From an uncultured Roseobacter sp. (lineage in GTDB: Bacteria; Pseudomonadota; Alphaproteobacteria; Rhodobacterales; Rhodobacteraceae), in contig NZ_CANLNE010000003.1 of the NCBI RefSeq assembly GCF_947492555.1, forward strand, positions 124,001 through 188,000: a stretch of 64,000 bases of DNA. Reading direction: 5' to 3'. The number at the start of each line of letters is the position of its first letter. The stretch's first letter is position 1. A program made the position numbers and the translations under genes. The notes beneath the pieces were generated by a model. That model did not search any database. It had not been told where the DNA came from and was given only the letters and a program-made list of their open reading frames with translations. Of this stretch, positions 16,351 through 24,912 are shown one piece after another.

Positions 16351-17544
16351 TCAGATCACGGCCTTTTCCAAGAATTTCTCGCCGCGCAAGACCCGGTCCA
16401 CGTAGAAGGGCCTGAGATCAAGACTACGGTATTCCCCATAGGCAATATGCTCGGCCAATCCGCGTCCGAGAGCAGGTGACTGTTGCAACCCATGCCCCGA
16501 AAACCCGTTGCAGAACAGGAAGTTCGGCACCTCAGGATGCGGTCCGACAATCGCATTCTGGTCGAGCGTGTTGTAGTCGTAATGCCCGACCCACATGTTG
16601 ATCAGCTTGATTTCTTCAAACTGCGGGATGCGGGTGGCGATGATCGGCCAGAATTTGTCTTCCCAGAGCCCGTGATCGGCGTTGAAATCGTCAAAATCCA
16701 CCGCCGGATCGTCGTCGGGCGGCCCGCCTGCGAGGTAGTAGCGCCCGTCGGTACGCATGTGCACGCCTGTCGGGTCGATGGTCAGCGGCAGGTCGCGGTC
16801 CAGCGGGTGGGCCGCATCGAAGATATAGGTGTAGCGGCGGCGCGGCTCGATGGGGATGTCGAGGCCCGCCATCCGCGCCACCAGCGCGCCCCGGGTTCCG
16901 GCGGCATTCACCAGCGTCCCGCAGGCAACCGTTCCGCCGGATTTCAGGGTCACGCCGATGACACGGGCGCCATCGCGCGCGATCGCCATGACCTCGTCAT
17001 GGGCATATTCAACGCCGTTCTTGCGCGCCATGCGCTTGAACCAGTCGAACATAGTGCCGCCGTCGAAATAGCCCTCATCCACCAGATTGTGATTGGCCCC
17101 AAGGATGTCGTCGAGCCTGTAAAAGGGATATTCGGCGGCGATCTCATCCCGCGTCATGAATTTGGTGCCTGCACCGAGGCTGGCCTGCACTTTCTGGCTT
17201 TCGCGCAGGGTCTCGGCAAATTCGGGCGTGTCGGCGAGGTACATGTAGCCGTAACTTTGCAGCACCAGATCAGGCACCTCGGGGTCATCCCCCATGAAGC
17301 GGCGGAAATTCTTGATGAATTCTGCGCCGAACTGCGACACACCAATGTTCACCCGATTGGAAAACTGCTGTCGGATGCAGCTGTTGGTGTGGCTGGTCGC
17401 GGCATTCTCATAGGTGGGGTCTTTCTCCACCACCAGAACGCGCCCCTGAAATCCGGGCATCTGGGTCAGCCACCATGCCACGCTCGAGCCGTAGATCGCG
17501 CCGCCGACAATGATCACGTCATAGTTCTGGTGCTGAGTCGTCAT
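16351..17544 (-). CDS. FAD-dependent oxidoreductase, DAO/sarcosine oxidase-like
   Basis: A 397-residue flavoprotein of the DadA/glycine oxidase/sarcosine oxidase superfamily. It has an N-terminal FAD-binding VIIVGGAIYGSS motif (about residues 10-21), VLVVEKDP ending the second strand, a substrate domain, and a C-terminal FLFCNGFSGHGLQQSPALG motif typical of the family. ATG 17544 has GAGGGGGA immediately upstream; the frame is open 16 codons further. It probably oxidises a secondary amine or N-methyl amino acid, but the substrate is not readable. It lies in the operon between the HCCA isomerase and the uronate-dehydrogenase-like gene. Confidence 0.87.
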   Translation of the reverse strand: MTTQHQNYDVIIVGGAIYGSSVAWWLTQMPGFQGRVLVVEKDPTYENAATSHTNSCIRQQFSNRVNIGVSQFGAEFIKNFRRFMGDDPEVPDLVLQSYGYMYLADTPEFAETLRESQKVQASLGAGTKFMTRDEIAAEYPFYRLDDILGANHNLVDEGYFDGGTMFDWFKRMARKNGVEYAHDEVMAIARDGARVIGVTLKSGGTVACGTLVNAAGTRGALVARMAGLDIPIEPRRRYTYIFDAAHPLDRDLPLTIDPTGVHMRTDGRYYLAGGPPDDDPAVDFDDFNADHGLWEDKFWPIIATRIPQFEEIKLINMWVGHYDYNTLDQNAIVGPHPEVPNFLFCNGFSGHGLQQSPALGRGLAEHIAYGEYRSLDLRPFYVDRVLRGEKFLEKAVI

Positions 17545-17588
17545 CCCGTCCCCCTCTTGTCTTTTCGGAACACGGGCACGCGGGGTCG

Positions 17589-18218
17589 TCAAGCTTTGTG
17601 ATCCCTAAAGTGGGCAAAAGGCTTGACCAGTGCACGTGCAACCATCTCCAGCCGGTCCTGCCCGTAGAACATATCACCCTCGACGAAATAGGTTGGTGAT
17701 CCAATGACATGGCGGGCGATGGCCTCTTTGGTATTGGCGGCATGCTGCTCTCGTGTCGCGTCGCTCATGGCTTCTGTCACAAGGGTCTCTGCATCCATGC
17801 CGAGGCCCTCCACGATGTGGGCAACGGTACCGCTGTCCGCCGGGTCCGCGTCATCACGCCAATGGGCCTGCAGCAGCGCGCGGCTCAGGGCGTGCACGTC
17901 CCATCCCATCTCTTGCGCCGCGATGATCGCGCCATTGCCGAGGGCCAGTGGATTGTCGTGATGGGTCGGCCGCCGCATGATCCAGGGCAGGTTCCGAAAT
18001 TCCGCCCACCGCATCAACTCGCGCCCGAAGAAGTAATCCATGTGCGGCTTGGGGCGCGCGTTGAACGGGGCACCCCCTGCGGCGGCCATGACCGGATTAA
18101 AGTCAAACGGGCGATGGATGACCTGCGCGCCATGTTCATCGGCAATCTCTGCCAGACGCCAGGCGCCGAAATAGGCATAGACCGAATGGCAGGCGTAGAA
18201 GTATTCAATGGTTTTCAT
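17589..18218 (-). CDS. 2-hydroxychromene-2-carboxylate isomerase family (DsbA-like, kappa GST fold)
   Basis: A 209-residue thioredoxin-fold protein of the HCCA isomerase / kappa glutathione transferase family. The active-site serine region is FYACHSVYAYFG (Ser12), and the family-typical VIGSPTYFVEGDMFYGQDRL (C-terminal cis-proline motif) is present. HCCA isomerases use glutathione to isomerise a naphthalene-degradation intermediate, but many homologues act elsewhere, and no aromatic dioxygenase genes are here. The start lies 4 bases after the stop of the phosphotransferase gene, so the two are cotranscribed. Confidence 0.87.
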   Translation of the reverse strand: MKTIEYFYACHSVYAYFGAWRLAEIADEHGAQVIHRPFDFNPVMAAAGGAPFNARPKPHMDYFFGRELMRWAEFRNLPWIMRRPTHHDNPLALGNGAIIAAQEMGWDVHALSRALLQAHWRDDADPADSGTVAHIVEGLGMDAETLVTEAMSDATREQHAANTKEAIARHVIGSPTYFVEGDMFYGQDRLEMVARALVKPFAHFRDHKA

Positions 18219-18222
18219 GACC

Positions 18223-19242
18223 TTATCCTTCTTCGGCCAGAGCGCGTGCGTCCTGTGCCATCAAGGCGATGATCTCTCGCAGGCGTCCTGTGTCCTTGGG
18301 GTTCGATGCATTGCCGTCCAACCCGCGTTTCAACACACCCTGCAGGATCGCAAGCAGGCGGAAATACGAAAACACCACGTAAAACACCCAGTGATCTGGC
18401 CGGGCAATCCCGCGCCGCGCGCAATAGTCCGTGACATAGGCGTCTTCATCCGGCAGGCCGGTAGCAGCACGATCCACGCCGCCAAGGCCACGGAAGTGAC
18501 CCGCGTGCGGCAACCGCCAATGCATGCATTGATAGGCCAGATCGGCGAGTGGGTGGCCCAATGTGCTCAACTCCCAATCGAGAAGTGCGACCACCTCTTC
18601 GCGGTCGGGGGCGAAGATCATGTTGTCGATGCGGAAATCACCATGCACGATGCTGTTGGCACCGTCATCTGTCACCATATGCTCGTCGAGCCAGCGCATC
18701 AGCCAGTCCACATCCGGCAGCGGGGCGGTGGCGGTCTGTTGATACTGGCCCGACCATCGCGTGAGTTGCCGCGCAAAATAACTCCCGGGCTTGCCATAAT
18801 CCGCCAGACCGACCGCGTCAGGCCCCACGTTATGCAACGCGGCCAGCGCGCCGTTCATTGCATCGTAAACCCGCCCCCGCGCCTCCTGGTCGATCTCGCG
18901 CAGGGCCGGGTCCCAGAAAATGCGACCCTCGACCATTTCCATGACCATGAACTGGGTGCCCAGCGGGGTGTCGTCTCCGGACAGGTGATAGACCTGCGGC
19001 ACCGGCACATCACTGGCCGCCAGCGCCTCCATCACGCGGAACTCGCGGTCCACAGCATGCGCGGATTTCAGCAGTTTTCCGGGTGGCTTGGCCCGCAGCA
19101 CATAGTCGGTGCCGCCGCTGGTCACGCGGTAGGTCGGGTTCGACTGTCCGTCCGAGAATTTCTCGAAACCGTCCAGTGTGCCGAAACCGTCGACATGCGC
19201 GGCCAGATAGCGTTCCAGCTCTTTCGGGTCGTAGCGGTGCAT
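18223..19242 (-). CDS. APH-family phosphotransferase (ACAD10/11 kinase-domain type)
   Basis: A 339-residue protein kinase-like phosphotransferase of the aminoglycoside phosphotransferase fold. It shows an N-lobe FSDGQSNPTYRV, the catalytic loop SIVHGDFRIDNMIF (HGD-x4-N) and the metal-binding LLDWELSTLGHPLADLAY. The last segment is characteristic of the branch related to the kinase domain of mitochondrial ACAD10/ACAD11 and to LvaA of levulinate catabolism, not of drug-resistance enzymes. ATG 19242 with GAGGGAG upstream is preferred; an ATG 24 bases earlier is possible. It heads a leftward operon and is divergent from the acyl-CoA dehydrogenase gene, 99 bases away. Confidence 0.85.
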   Translation of the reverse strand: MHRYDPKELERYLAAHVDGFGTLDGFEKFSDGQSNPTYRVTSGGTDYVLRAKPPGKLLKSAHAVDREFRVMEALAASDVPVPQVYHLSGDDTPLGTQFMVMEMVEGRIFWDPALREIDQEARGRVYDAMNGALAALHNVGPDAVGLADYGKPGSYFARQLTRWSGQYQQTATAPLPDVDWLMRWLDEHMVTDDGANSIVHGDFRIDNMIFAPDREEVVALLDWELSTLGHPLADLAYQCMHWRLPHAGHFRGLGGVDRAATGLPDEDAYVTDYCARRGIARPDHWVFYVVFSYFRLLAILQGVLKRGLDGNASNPKDTGRLREIIALMAQDARALAEEG

Positions 19243-19341
19243 CGGCAAATCTCCCTCGTGACCCATGGACAAGTCCCGGTGATCTAAGCAACTCTGCGGG
19301 CGCGGGGAAAGCCCCGATTACCGGTCAGGGAGGCGCGGGCG

Positions 19342-20577
19342 ATGGATATGAATTTTGGCATGGCGGAGGAAAATCGGGCCCTTCTGGACCGGGTGGCGGC
19401 GATGATCCGTGACGAGGTGGTACCGATGGAGGCGGAATACCACGCGGAGATCGGCAAGGAGGACCGCTGGACCTACACGGATCGTCAGGCCGAGATCCTC
19501 GAAGGGCTCAAGGCCAAGGCCAAGGCGGCGGGCCTGTGGAATTTCTGGCTGACGGATAGTGAAAAGGGTTTTGGTCTCAGCACGGTGGAATACGCTTATT
19601 TTGCGGAGGAAATGGGGAAAACGCCGCTTGGCGCGGAAGTTTTCAACTGCTCCGCACCGGACACCGGCAATATGGAGGTGTTCGAGCGCTACGGCACACC
19701 GGCCATGAAGGAACTTTGGCTCGCGCGGCTGCTCGAAGGCGAAATTCGGTCGGCCTATCTGATGACGGAACCCGATGTCGCCTCTTCGGATGCCACCAAC
19801 ATCGCCATGTCCTGTGTGCGGGAGGGCGACGACTATGTCCTGAACGGGGAGAAATACTGGGCGTCGGGGGCGGGGGATCCGCGCTGCAAGGTCTATATCG
19901 TCATGGTCCGGACCGGGGATGAGGCGACACCCAGACATCAGCAGCATTCTATGATCGTTGTCGATGCCGCCACGCCCGGCATCGAGATTTTGCGGCCCAT
20001 GCATGTCTTTGGCCACGACGACGCGCCCCACGGGCATATGCACATCCGATTCACAGAGGTCCGGGTGCCTGCCGAGAACATGTTGCTGGGCGAAGGACGC
20101 GGGTTTGAAATCGCGCAAGGTCGGCTGGGCCCCGGGCGCATTCATCACTGCATGCGGTCTGTCGGGCAGGCGGAAGCGGCGCTGGAGCTGATGTGTCGCC
20201 GATCATTGCAAAAAGAGGCATTCGGCAAACCGCTGGCGAATCTCGGCGCGAATTTCGACATTATTGCGGAATGTCGGATGGAGATCGAACAGGCGCGGCT
20301 CTTGTGCCTTAAGGCGGCCTGGATGATGGATCAGGGGGACGCGCGTGCTGCAGCCCCGTGGATTTCGCAAATCAAGGTTGTCGCCCCGCGCATGGCATTG
20401 AAGGTGATCGACGAGGCTATGCAGATGCACGGCGGGCAGGGAATCAGTCAGGACACGCCCCTTGCCATGGCCTGGACCTGGCAGCGCGCCTTGCGGTTTG
20501 CGGATGGACCGGACGCAGTGCACCGTCGTCAGGTCGCACGCACAGAACTGCGCAAACACACGCAGGAAAAAATCTGA
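19342..20577 (+). CDS. Acyl-CoA dehydrogenase family protein, ACAD10/11-like
   Basis: A 411-residue flavoprotein with the acyl-CoA dehydrogenase fold: an N-terminal helical domain, a middle beta domain ([29 protein letters not shown]) and a C-terminal helical domain with [10 protein letters not shown]. Where classical enzymes have the catalytic glutamate in an E-G-T-type motif, this one reads D-G-P (Asp388 in [10 protein letters not shown]), as in the ACAD10/11 group. With the divergent APH-type kinase, this suggests handling of 4-hydroxyacyl-CoAs by phosphorylation and elimination. GGCGCGGGCG, a weak purine-containing stretch, precedes the ATG. A 548-base gene-free stretch follows. Confidence 0.9.
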   Translation: MDMNFGMAEENRALLDRVAAMIRDEVVPMEAEYHAEIGKEDRWTYTDRQAEILEGLKAKAKAAGLWNFWLTDSEKGFGLSTVEYAYFAEEMGKTPLGAEVFNCSAPDTGNMEVFERYGTPAMKELWLARLLEGEIRSAYLMTEPDVASSDATNIAMSCVREGDDYVLNGEKYWASGAGDPRCKVYIVMVRTGDEATPRHQQHSMIVVDAATPGIEILRPMHVFGHDDAPHGHMHIRFTEVRVPAENMLLGEGRGFEIAQGRLGPGRIHHCMRSVGQAEAALELMCRRSLQKEAFGKPLANLGANFDIIAECRMEIEQARLLCLKAAWMMDQGDARAAAPWISQIKVVAPRMALKVIDEAMQMHGGQGISQDTPLAMAWTWQRALRFADGPDAVHRRQVARTELRKHTQEKI

Positions 20578-20803
20578 CGGCTCTCCATGAAATCGTTGGG
20601 TGAATTGCAGGCTGCCGCGTTTCGCTCAGGGTGAACCTGATGCACTGAGCCGCAGCGGTAACAGCAGAATTTTGCTTACATTTCTTGCCAACTAATGGAA
20701 CCCACCAGCTACTTCCCGAGTTCTCCGACCGTTAACAAAGGCATTCTGGCGCAGTCCGGAGCCGGTTTAACGAGTACCTGGGGAGTTTGGGTAACGAGTG
20801 CCC

Positions 20804-20832
20804 GGTGGGTTGGGCCCTTGGCCTGACCCACC
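20804..20832. repeat. Strong 13-bp intergenic hairpin
   Basis: A near-perfect inverted repeat has arms starting GGTGGGTTGGGCC and ending GGCCTGACCCACC, pairing over 13 bp with two G-T wobbles and a 3-base CTT loop. No T-run follows on either strand, so it looks more like a palindromic intergenic repeat than a terminator. Confidence 0.6.
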
Positions 20833-21094
20833 ACAGCACGCGTGTGATGAAATCACGGTTCTGGCGCGGAACCGAAAGACAGCGGACTCGTGTAAACGAA
20901 AGCGAACAAAAATCCGCGAAGAGATGATTTTGTAAAGCAATGGTGCAAATTTGGGGACAACTAACCAGATTTGAATTGGAAAACTCAAGTAGCGCGATTT
21001 TGACCAACCTTGGTTAGGCGCTTGATGTCATCTGCGCCAGCGGCGCCTCACCAGGCATAGGAGTGGCCGTTGGGGAAGCGACAATAATTGAAGG

Positions 21095-21120
21095 CAGGTA
21101 AGGTGGGCTTTCAGGCCACC
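21095..21120 (+). repeat. Dispersed 26-nt intergenic repeat, copy 1
   Basis: The sequence is CAGGTAAG followed by GTGGGCTTTCAGGCCACC. The same 26-mer, or a one-base variant, occurs at 26537-26561 (minus), 30292-30317 (minus) and 30341-30366 (plus). It is always intergenic and lies next to the 3' end of a gene, here 5 bases from the truA stop. The core GGTGG..CCACC is itself partly palindromic. Confidence 0.85.
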
Positions 21121-21125
21121 GTTAG

Positions 21126-21893
21126 CTACGCAAACGGATTCTCTTCATAACACACATGTGCAAGGTAGAGTCCCCGTGGCGGGCAGACCGGTCCACAGGC
21201 GGCGCGATCCAGCGCGGCCAATGCGCTGGCAACCTGATCCGGAGGCCAGGAGCCAGCGCCGACACGTTCCAGCGTGCCGACGAAACTGCGCACCTGATTG
21301 TGCAGAAAGGACCGGGCGCGCACATCGAAATGCACTTCCGGTCCGTGGGACGTCTCCACCCGTACCACATCCAGGCGGTCCAGGGTTTTCACCGGGCTGT
21401 CCGCCTGACAGATGGTGGACCGAAAGGTCGTGAAATCATGCCGCCCGATCAGATGCGCGGCGGCCCTCGCCATGGCAGGGACGTCCAGCTCGTGTTTGAC
21501 CTGCCAGACCAGCCCGTCCTGATGGGTGGCCGGTGCCCGGCGCATCAGGATGCGAAAGAGGTATTGCCTTTGCAGCGCGGAGAACCGGGCGTGCCAGTCA
21601 TCGGAAACCTCGGCACAGGCGACAATTGCCACCGGATCGGGCTTCAGGTGATAGTTCAACGCTTCCGACAGGCGAAAGGGATCCCAAGTTTCCATCATGT
21701 CGCAATGGGCAACCTGCCCCAGCGCATGCACCCCGGCATCCGTCCGTCCTGCCGCGGCAATCGTATGCGCGCGCGGCTCCAAGCGGGCCAGGGCGGCCTC
21801 GATTTTACCCTGGACCGTGGCCTGCGCCTTCTGGCGCTGCCACCCGGCAAATGGCTTCCCGTGGTACTCGACTTTTAATGCATAGCGCGGCAT
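21126..21893 (-). CDS. truA: tRNA pseudouridine(38-40) synthase TruA
   Basis: Converts uridines 38-40 of the tRNA anticodon arm to pseudouridine. The 255-residue protein has the N-terminal strand [19 protein letters not shown], the catalytic aspartate Asp52 in [15 protein letters not shown], and the second-half [17 protein letters not shown] motif. ATG 21893 gives the standard family start; an upstream in-frame extension of 12 codons lacks conservation. It diverges from the ycjX gene. Confidence 0.95.
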   Translation of the reverse strand: MPRYALKVEYHGKPFAGWQRQKAQATVQGKIEAALARLEPRAHTIAAAGRTDAGVHALGQVAHCDMMETWDPFRLSEALNYHLKPDPVAIVACAEVSDDWHARFSALQRQYLFRILMRRAPATHQDGLVWQVKHELDVPAMARAAAHLIGRHDFTTFRSTICQADSPVKTLDRLDVVRVETSHGPEVHFDVRARSFLHNQVRSFVGTLERVGAGSWPPDQVASALAALDRAACGPVCPPRGLYLAHVCYEENPFA

Positions 21894-22007
21894 GGCGCAG
21901 GCCCTAGCGCGCGGCGCGTGTCGCGTCAAATGGCTTTGAAGCCTCTGGTACCCCCGCGCGCCAGCGCTTATGTGTTGCGAAACGAAAACTGCAGGGACAG
22001 GCAGGCT

Positions 22008-23423
22008 TTGGTCATCACTTCAATCGCCGACACGGTGCTGCGCCAGATCGAAAACGTGCAGGATACCGTAAACGAGACCCTGTTCGAGCCGGTGGTGCGT
22101 GTCGGTGTGACCGGGCTTGCACGGTCCGGAAAGACCGTCTTCATCACCTCGCTGATTGCCAACCTGCTGGATCGGGGCCGCATGCCGCATCTGGTGGCGG
22201 CGGCCGAGGGCCGGATCGAGGCGGCTTTCCTGCAACCGCAGCCGGATGACACCGTGCCGCGCTTCGATTTCGAGACCCATCTGGCGCAGTTGACGGCGCG
22301 CGAACCCGCCTGGCCGGACAGCACGCGGGCCATCTCGGAGCTGCGGCTCTCCCTGCGGGTGCAGCGTGCAGGGTTGCTGGCCGGGCTGCAGGGGCCGCGC
22401 ACGATCCACGTGGATATCGTGGACTATCCCGGTGAATGGCTGCTCGACCTCGCCCTGCTCGACAAGGATTACGCAACCTGGTCCGCAGAGGTGCTGGCCC
22501 GGATCGACGACCGCGCGGAGGCATCGGATTTCAAGGCGCTTGTGGCGTCAACGGACCCGGCTGCGGCGCTTGAAGAACCCGCAGCAAAGGCCCTCGCCGC
22601 GGCCTTCACCGATTATCTGAATGCGGCACGACAGGCGGGATACTATGATTGCACGCCGGGGCGGTTCCTGCTGCCGGGGGATCTGGCGGGGTCGCCGGTG
22701 CTCACCTTTGCGCCTTTGCCCACCGACGGGACGGCCCCGCGCAAATCCCTCCTGCGCGAAATGACCCGGCGCTATGAAGCCTATAAACACCAGGTCGTGC
22801 GTCCGTTTTTCCGCGATCATTTCGCCCGGATCGACCGGCAGGTGGTGCTGGTCGATGCTTTGGGCGCAATCCACAAGGGGCCGCGTGCCGTGGAGGACAT
22901 GCGCGGGGCCATGGCTGACATCCTCGGGGCCTTCCGCCCGGGCCAGAATGCGTTTCTGACCCAGCTTTTCCAGGGCAAGCGGGTGGAGAAAATCCTCTTT
23001 GCGGCCACCAAGGCGGATCACCTGCATCACCGGCAACACGGAAGATTGACCGCCATCATGGAGGCCTTGGTGCGGGGCGCCGTCGACCGGGCCCGGTTTG
23101 CCGGAGCAGAGACATCAGCTATGGCCATTGCCTCCCTGCGCGCCACGATCGAGGATACGGTGCCCCACGACGGACAAACGCTGGATGTGGTGCGTGGTAC
23201 CCTGCTCGACAGCGGAAAACAGGCAGCATTCTACCCCGGGGAGCTGCCCGAGGATCCCAGCCACCTGCTGACGCCTGCGCGCAACGGTGCGCGAAACTGG
23301 CTGGAAGACGACTACCGTGTGATGAATTTCGCACCTTCCCCGCTAACTTTGCGCCCCGGCGATGGTCCGCCGCATATCCGGCTTGATAAGGCAGCCCAAT
23401 TCCTTTTAGGGGATAGGCTATGA
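22008..23423 (+). CDS. ycjX: YcjX family GTPase-like protein
   Basis: A 471-residue P-loop protein of the YcjX (DUF463) family, stress-associated predicted GTPases found next to YcjF. Walker A is GLARSGKT (residues 36-43), preceded by [10 protein letters not shown], and other conserved blocks are [14 protein letters not shown] and [14 protein letters not shown] (the NKxD-like guanine-recognition region reads T-K-A-D). Family members begin near the [12 protein letters not shown] segment, which supports the TTG at 22008; the frame extends upstream to a GTG at 21918 and an ATG at 21930, so the start is uncertain. Its last 4 bases overlap the GNAT gene (ATGA). Confidence 0.9.
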   Translation: MVITSIADTVLRQIENVQDTVNETLFEPVVRVGVTGLARSGKTVFITSLIANLLDRGRMPHLVAAAEGRIEAAFLQPQPDDTVPRFDFETHLAQLTAREPAWPDSTRAISELRLSLRVQRAGLLAGLQGPRTIHVDIVDYPGEWLLDLALLDKDYATWSAEVLARIDDRAEASDFKALVASTDPAAALEEPAAKALAAAFTDYLNAARQAGYYDCTPGRFLLPGDLAGSPVLTFAPLPTDGTAPRKSLLREMTRRYEAYKHQVVRPFFRDHFARIDRQVVLVDALGAIHKGPRAVEDMRGAMADILGAFRPGQNAFLTQLFQGKRVEKILFAATKADHLHHRQHGRLTAIMEALVRGAVDRARFAGAETSAMAIASLRATIEDTVPHDGQTLDVVRGTLLDSGKQAAFYPGELPEDPSHLLTPARNGARNWLEDDYRVMNFAPSPLTLRPGDGPPHIRLDKAAQFLLGDRL

Positions 23424-23869
23424 GCACGATCACCATTTCACCGGCGCGCACGCTTGATGCAGGTGCGGTAGGTCACATCCTGTCGGCCTCCAACGATATG
23501 ATGCCTTGGTTGCCGCGGCTCCACTCGGCAGCTGAAGAGATCATGTACGCAGGTGACATGATCGAGGCAGGCTGGGTCCGCGTAGCCAAGAAAAATGGCA
23601 AGGTCGTTGGGTTCATTGCGCGTTGGGAAGAGGAAATCCACGCACTTTATGTCTTGCCGGACGCGCAGGATAGCGGCGTGGGCACGTCGCTGCTGGAAGA
23701 TGCCAAGGCTGAGACGGACAAACTGGCGCTGTGGAGCTACCAGGCGAATTCATCGGCGACGAGGTTTTACGGGTTGCGCGGCTTCGTCGAGACCGCGCGG
23801 ACCGACGGCAGCGAAAACGATGCAGGCCTGCCGGATATCCGGTTCGAGTGGGTCAAAGGGGCTTTCTGA
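23420..23869 (+). CDS. GNAT family N-acetyltransferase
   Basis: A 149-residue acetyltransferase with the GNAT fold. The acetyl-CoA-binding region is IHALYVLPDAQDSGVGTSLL (motif A, with Q-x-S-G-V-G-T in place of the usual Q/R-x-x-G-x-G/A), followed by NSSATRFYGLRGF (motif B). The acceptor is unknown. It is inserted between ycjX and ycjF, overlapping ycjX by 4 bases (ATGA) and ycjF by 1 base (TGATG), so the three are very probably translated as a coupled unit. Confidence 0.9.
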   Translation: MSTITISPARTLDAGAVGHILSASNDMMPWLPRLHSAAEEIMYAGDMIEAGWVRVAKKNGKVVGFIARWEEEIHALYVLPDAQDSGVGTSLLEDAKAETDKLALWSYQANSSATRFYGLRGFVETARTDGSENDAGLPDIRFEWVKGAF

Positions 23870-24873
23870 TGGCCCGGGGCCCAGTCCTGATCGAGCTGGA
23901 AGATGAAAAAGCCGACACGCTGACCGTCGCGGACGCGCCGCCAGTGCCGGACGACACACCGGGAATGCCAAGCGGTCAGGCGATGCAGGTCGCTGCGGGG
24001 ATTGCCGCGCGGAAACCTTCGCGACTGGTGCGCTGGTTCTGGTCACTGGGGTTGGCGCTTGTCGGCGCGATTGTCTCGATCAAGGCGTGGGGGTTTCTGA
24101 CCGATCTGGTCGCGCGCAACGCGATCCTGGGCTGGGGTGTCACCGGCCTGCTGGGCGCGTTCCTTTTTGTTTTGGCTGTGCTGGCCCTGCGCGAGATTGC
24201 TGCTCTGGGTCGGCTCGGGCGGTTGGACGGTCTGCGCCGCGCCGCCGATACAGCACTTGTGGATGAAGACCTTGAAGCGGCTCGGGCGGTCACGGATCGA
24301 CTGGTGGCGCTCTACAAGGGGCGTGAGGATACCCGCTGGGGCCGGGACCGGCTGGCCGAATTGCGCCGCGATCAGATGGATGCGTCGAGCGTACTAGCGC
24401 TGGCGGACCGTGAGTTGCTGGGGCCGCTGGATCAGGCCGCGCAGCGTGAGGTCGAAGCCGCCGCACGGCAGGTGGCGACGGTAACGGCGCTGGTGCCGCT
24501 GGCGCTGGCGGATGTGGCTGCGGCGCTGACGGCCAATCTGCGCATGATCCGCCGAGTTGCCGAGGTCTATGGCGGGCGGTCCGGGTTTTTGGGCGGCTGG
24601 CGCTTGACCCGTGCGGTCATGGCGCATCTGGTGGCAACAGGGGCTGTTGCCGTGGGGGATGATCTGCTGGAGCCGGTGCTGGGCGGATCCATCATTGGCA
24701 AGCTCTCGCGCCGCTTCGGCGAGGGGCTGGTCAATGGCGCGCTGACGGCACGTGTCGGGGTTGCGGCGATGGAAGTCTGTCGCCCTTTGCCCTTTGCGGC
24801 TGGAAAAAAGCCGAAAGTACCCAATATCATTAAGAGCAGCCTCAGCGGATTATTCGGATCGTCTAAATCCTGA
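23869..24873 (+). CDS. ycjF: YcjF family inner-membrane protein (UPF0283)
   Basis: A 335-residue membrane protein of the YcjF/UPF0283 family. It has an N-terminal acidic cytoplasmic region (1-50), two adjacent membrane helices (about 52-72 and 85-112), and a long C-terminal domain ending in the family-typical LTRAVMAHLVATGAVAVGDDLLEPVLGG and RFGEGLVNGALTARVG segments. In enterobacteria ycjX and ycjF are neighbours and stress-regulated; function unproven. The ATG at 23869 shares its A with the stop of the acetyltransferase gene. Confidence 0.92.
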   Translation: MARGPVLIELEDEKADTLTVADAPPVPDDTPGMPSGQAMQVAAGIAARKPSRLVRWFWSLGLALVGAIVSIKAWGFLTDLVARNAILGWGVTGLLGAFLFVLAVLALREIAALGRLGRLDGLRRAADTALVDEDLEAARAVTDRLVALYKGREDTRWGRDRLAELRRDQMDASSVLALADRELLGPLDQAAQREVEAAARQVATVTALVPLALADVAAALTANLRMIRRVAEVYGGRSGFLGGWRLTRAVMAHLVATGAVAVGDDLLEPVLGGSIIGKLSRRFGEGLVNGALTARVGVAAMEVCRPLPFAAGKKPKVPNIIKSSLSGLFGSSKS

Positions 24874-24912
24874 ACCGTGACGGCGATAACGGGCTTCATG
24901 GGAGACGATTGA

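Larger units (their letters stand above)
20578..21125. other. 548-base gene-free region with hairpin and repeat
   Basis: This lies between the convergent acyl-CoA dehydrogenase and truA genes. Short open frames on the minus strand (20732-21007) look random in composition and I reject them. Contents: a direct repeat beginning TAACGAGT at 20768 and 20792; a 13-bp hairpin at 20804-20832; an AT-richer stretch at 20930-21010; and one copy of the 26-nt dispersed repeat at 21095-21120. A small RNA cannot be excluded. No intrinsic terminator with a T-run is evident for either gene. Confidence 0.45.

Noticed and set aside
18223-19242. Aminoglycoside resistance kinase
   Set aside because: The metal-binding segment and the neighbouring ACAD10/11-like gene place it in the acyl-CoA-linked kinase branch, not among drug-modifying enzymes.
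20732-21007. Minus-strand open frame in the acyl-CoA dehydrogenase / truA gap
   Set aside because: The composition looks random, there is no ribosome site or domain, and it spans the hairpin and direct repeats.
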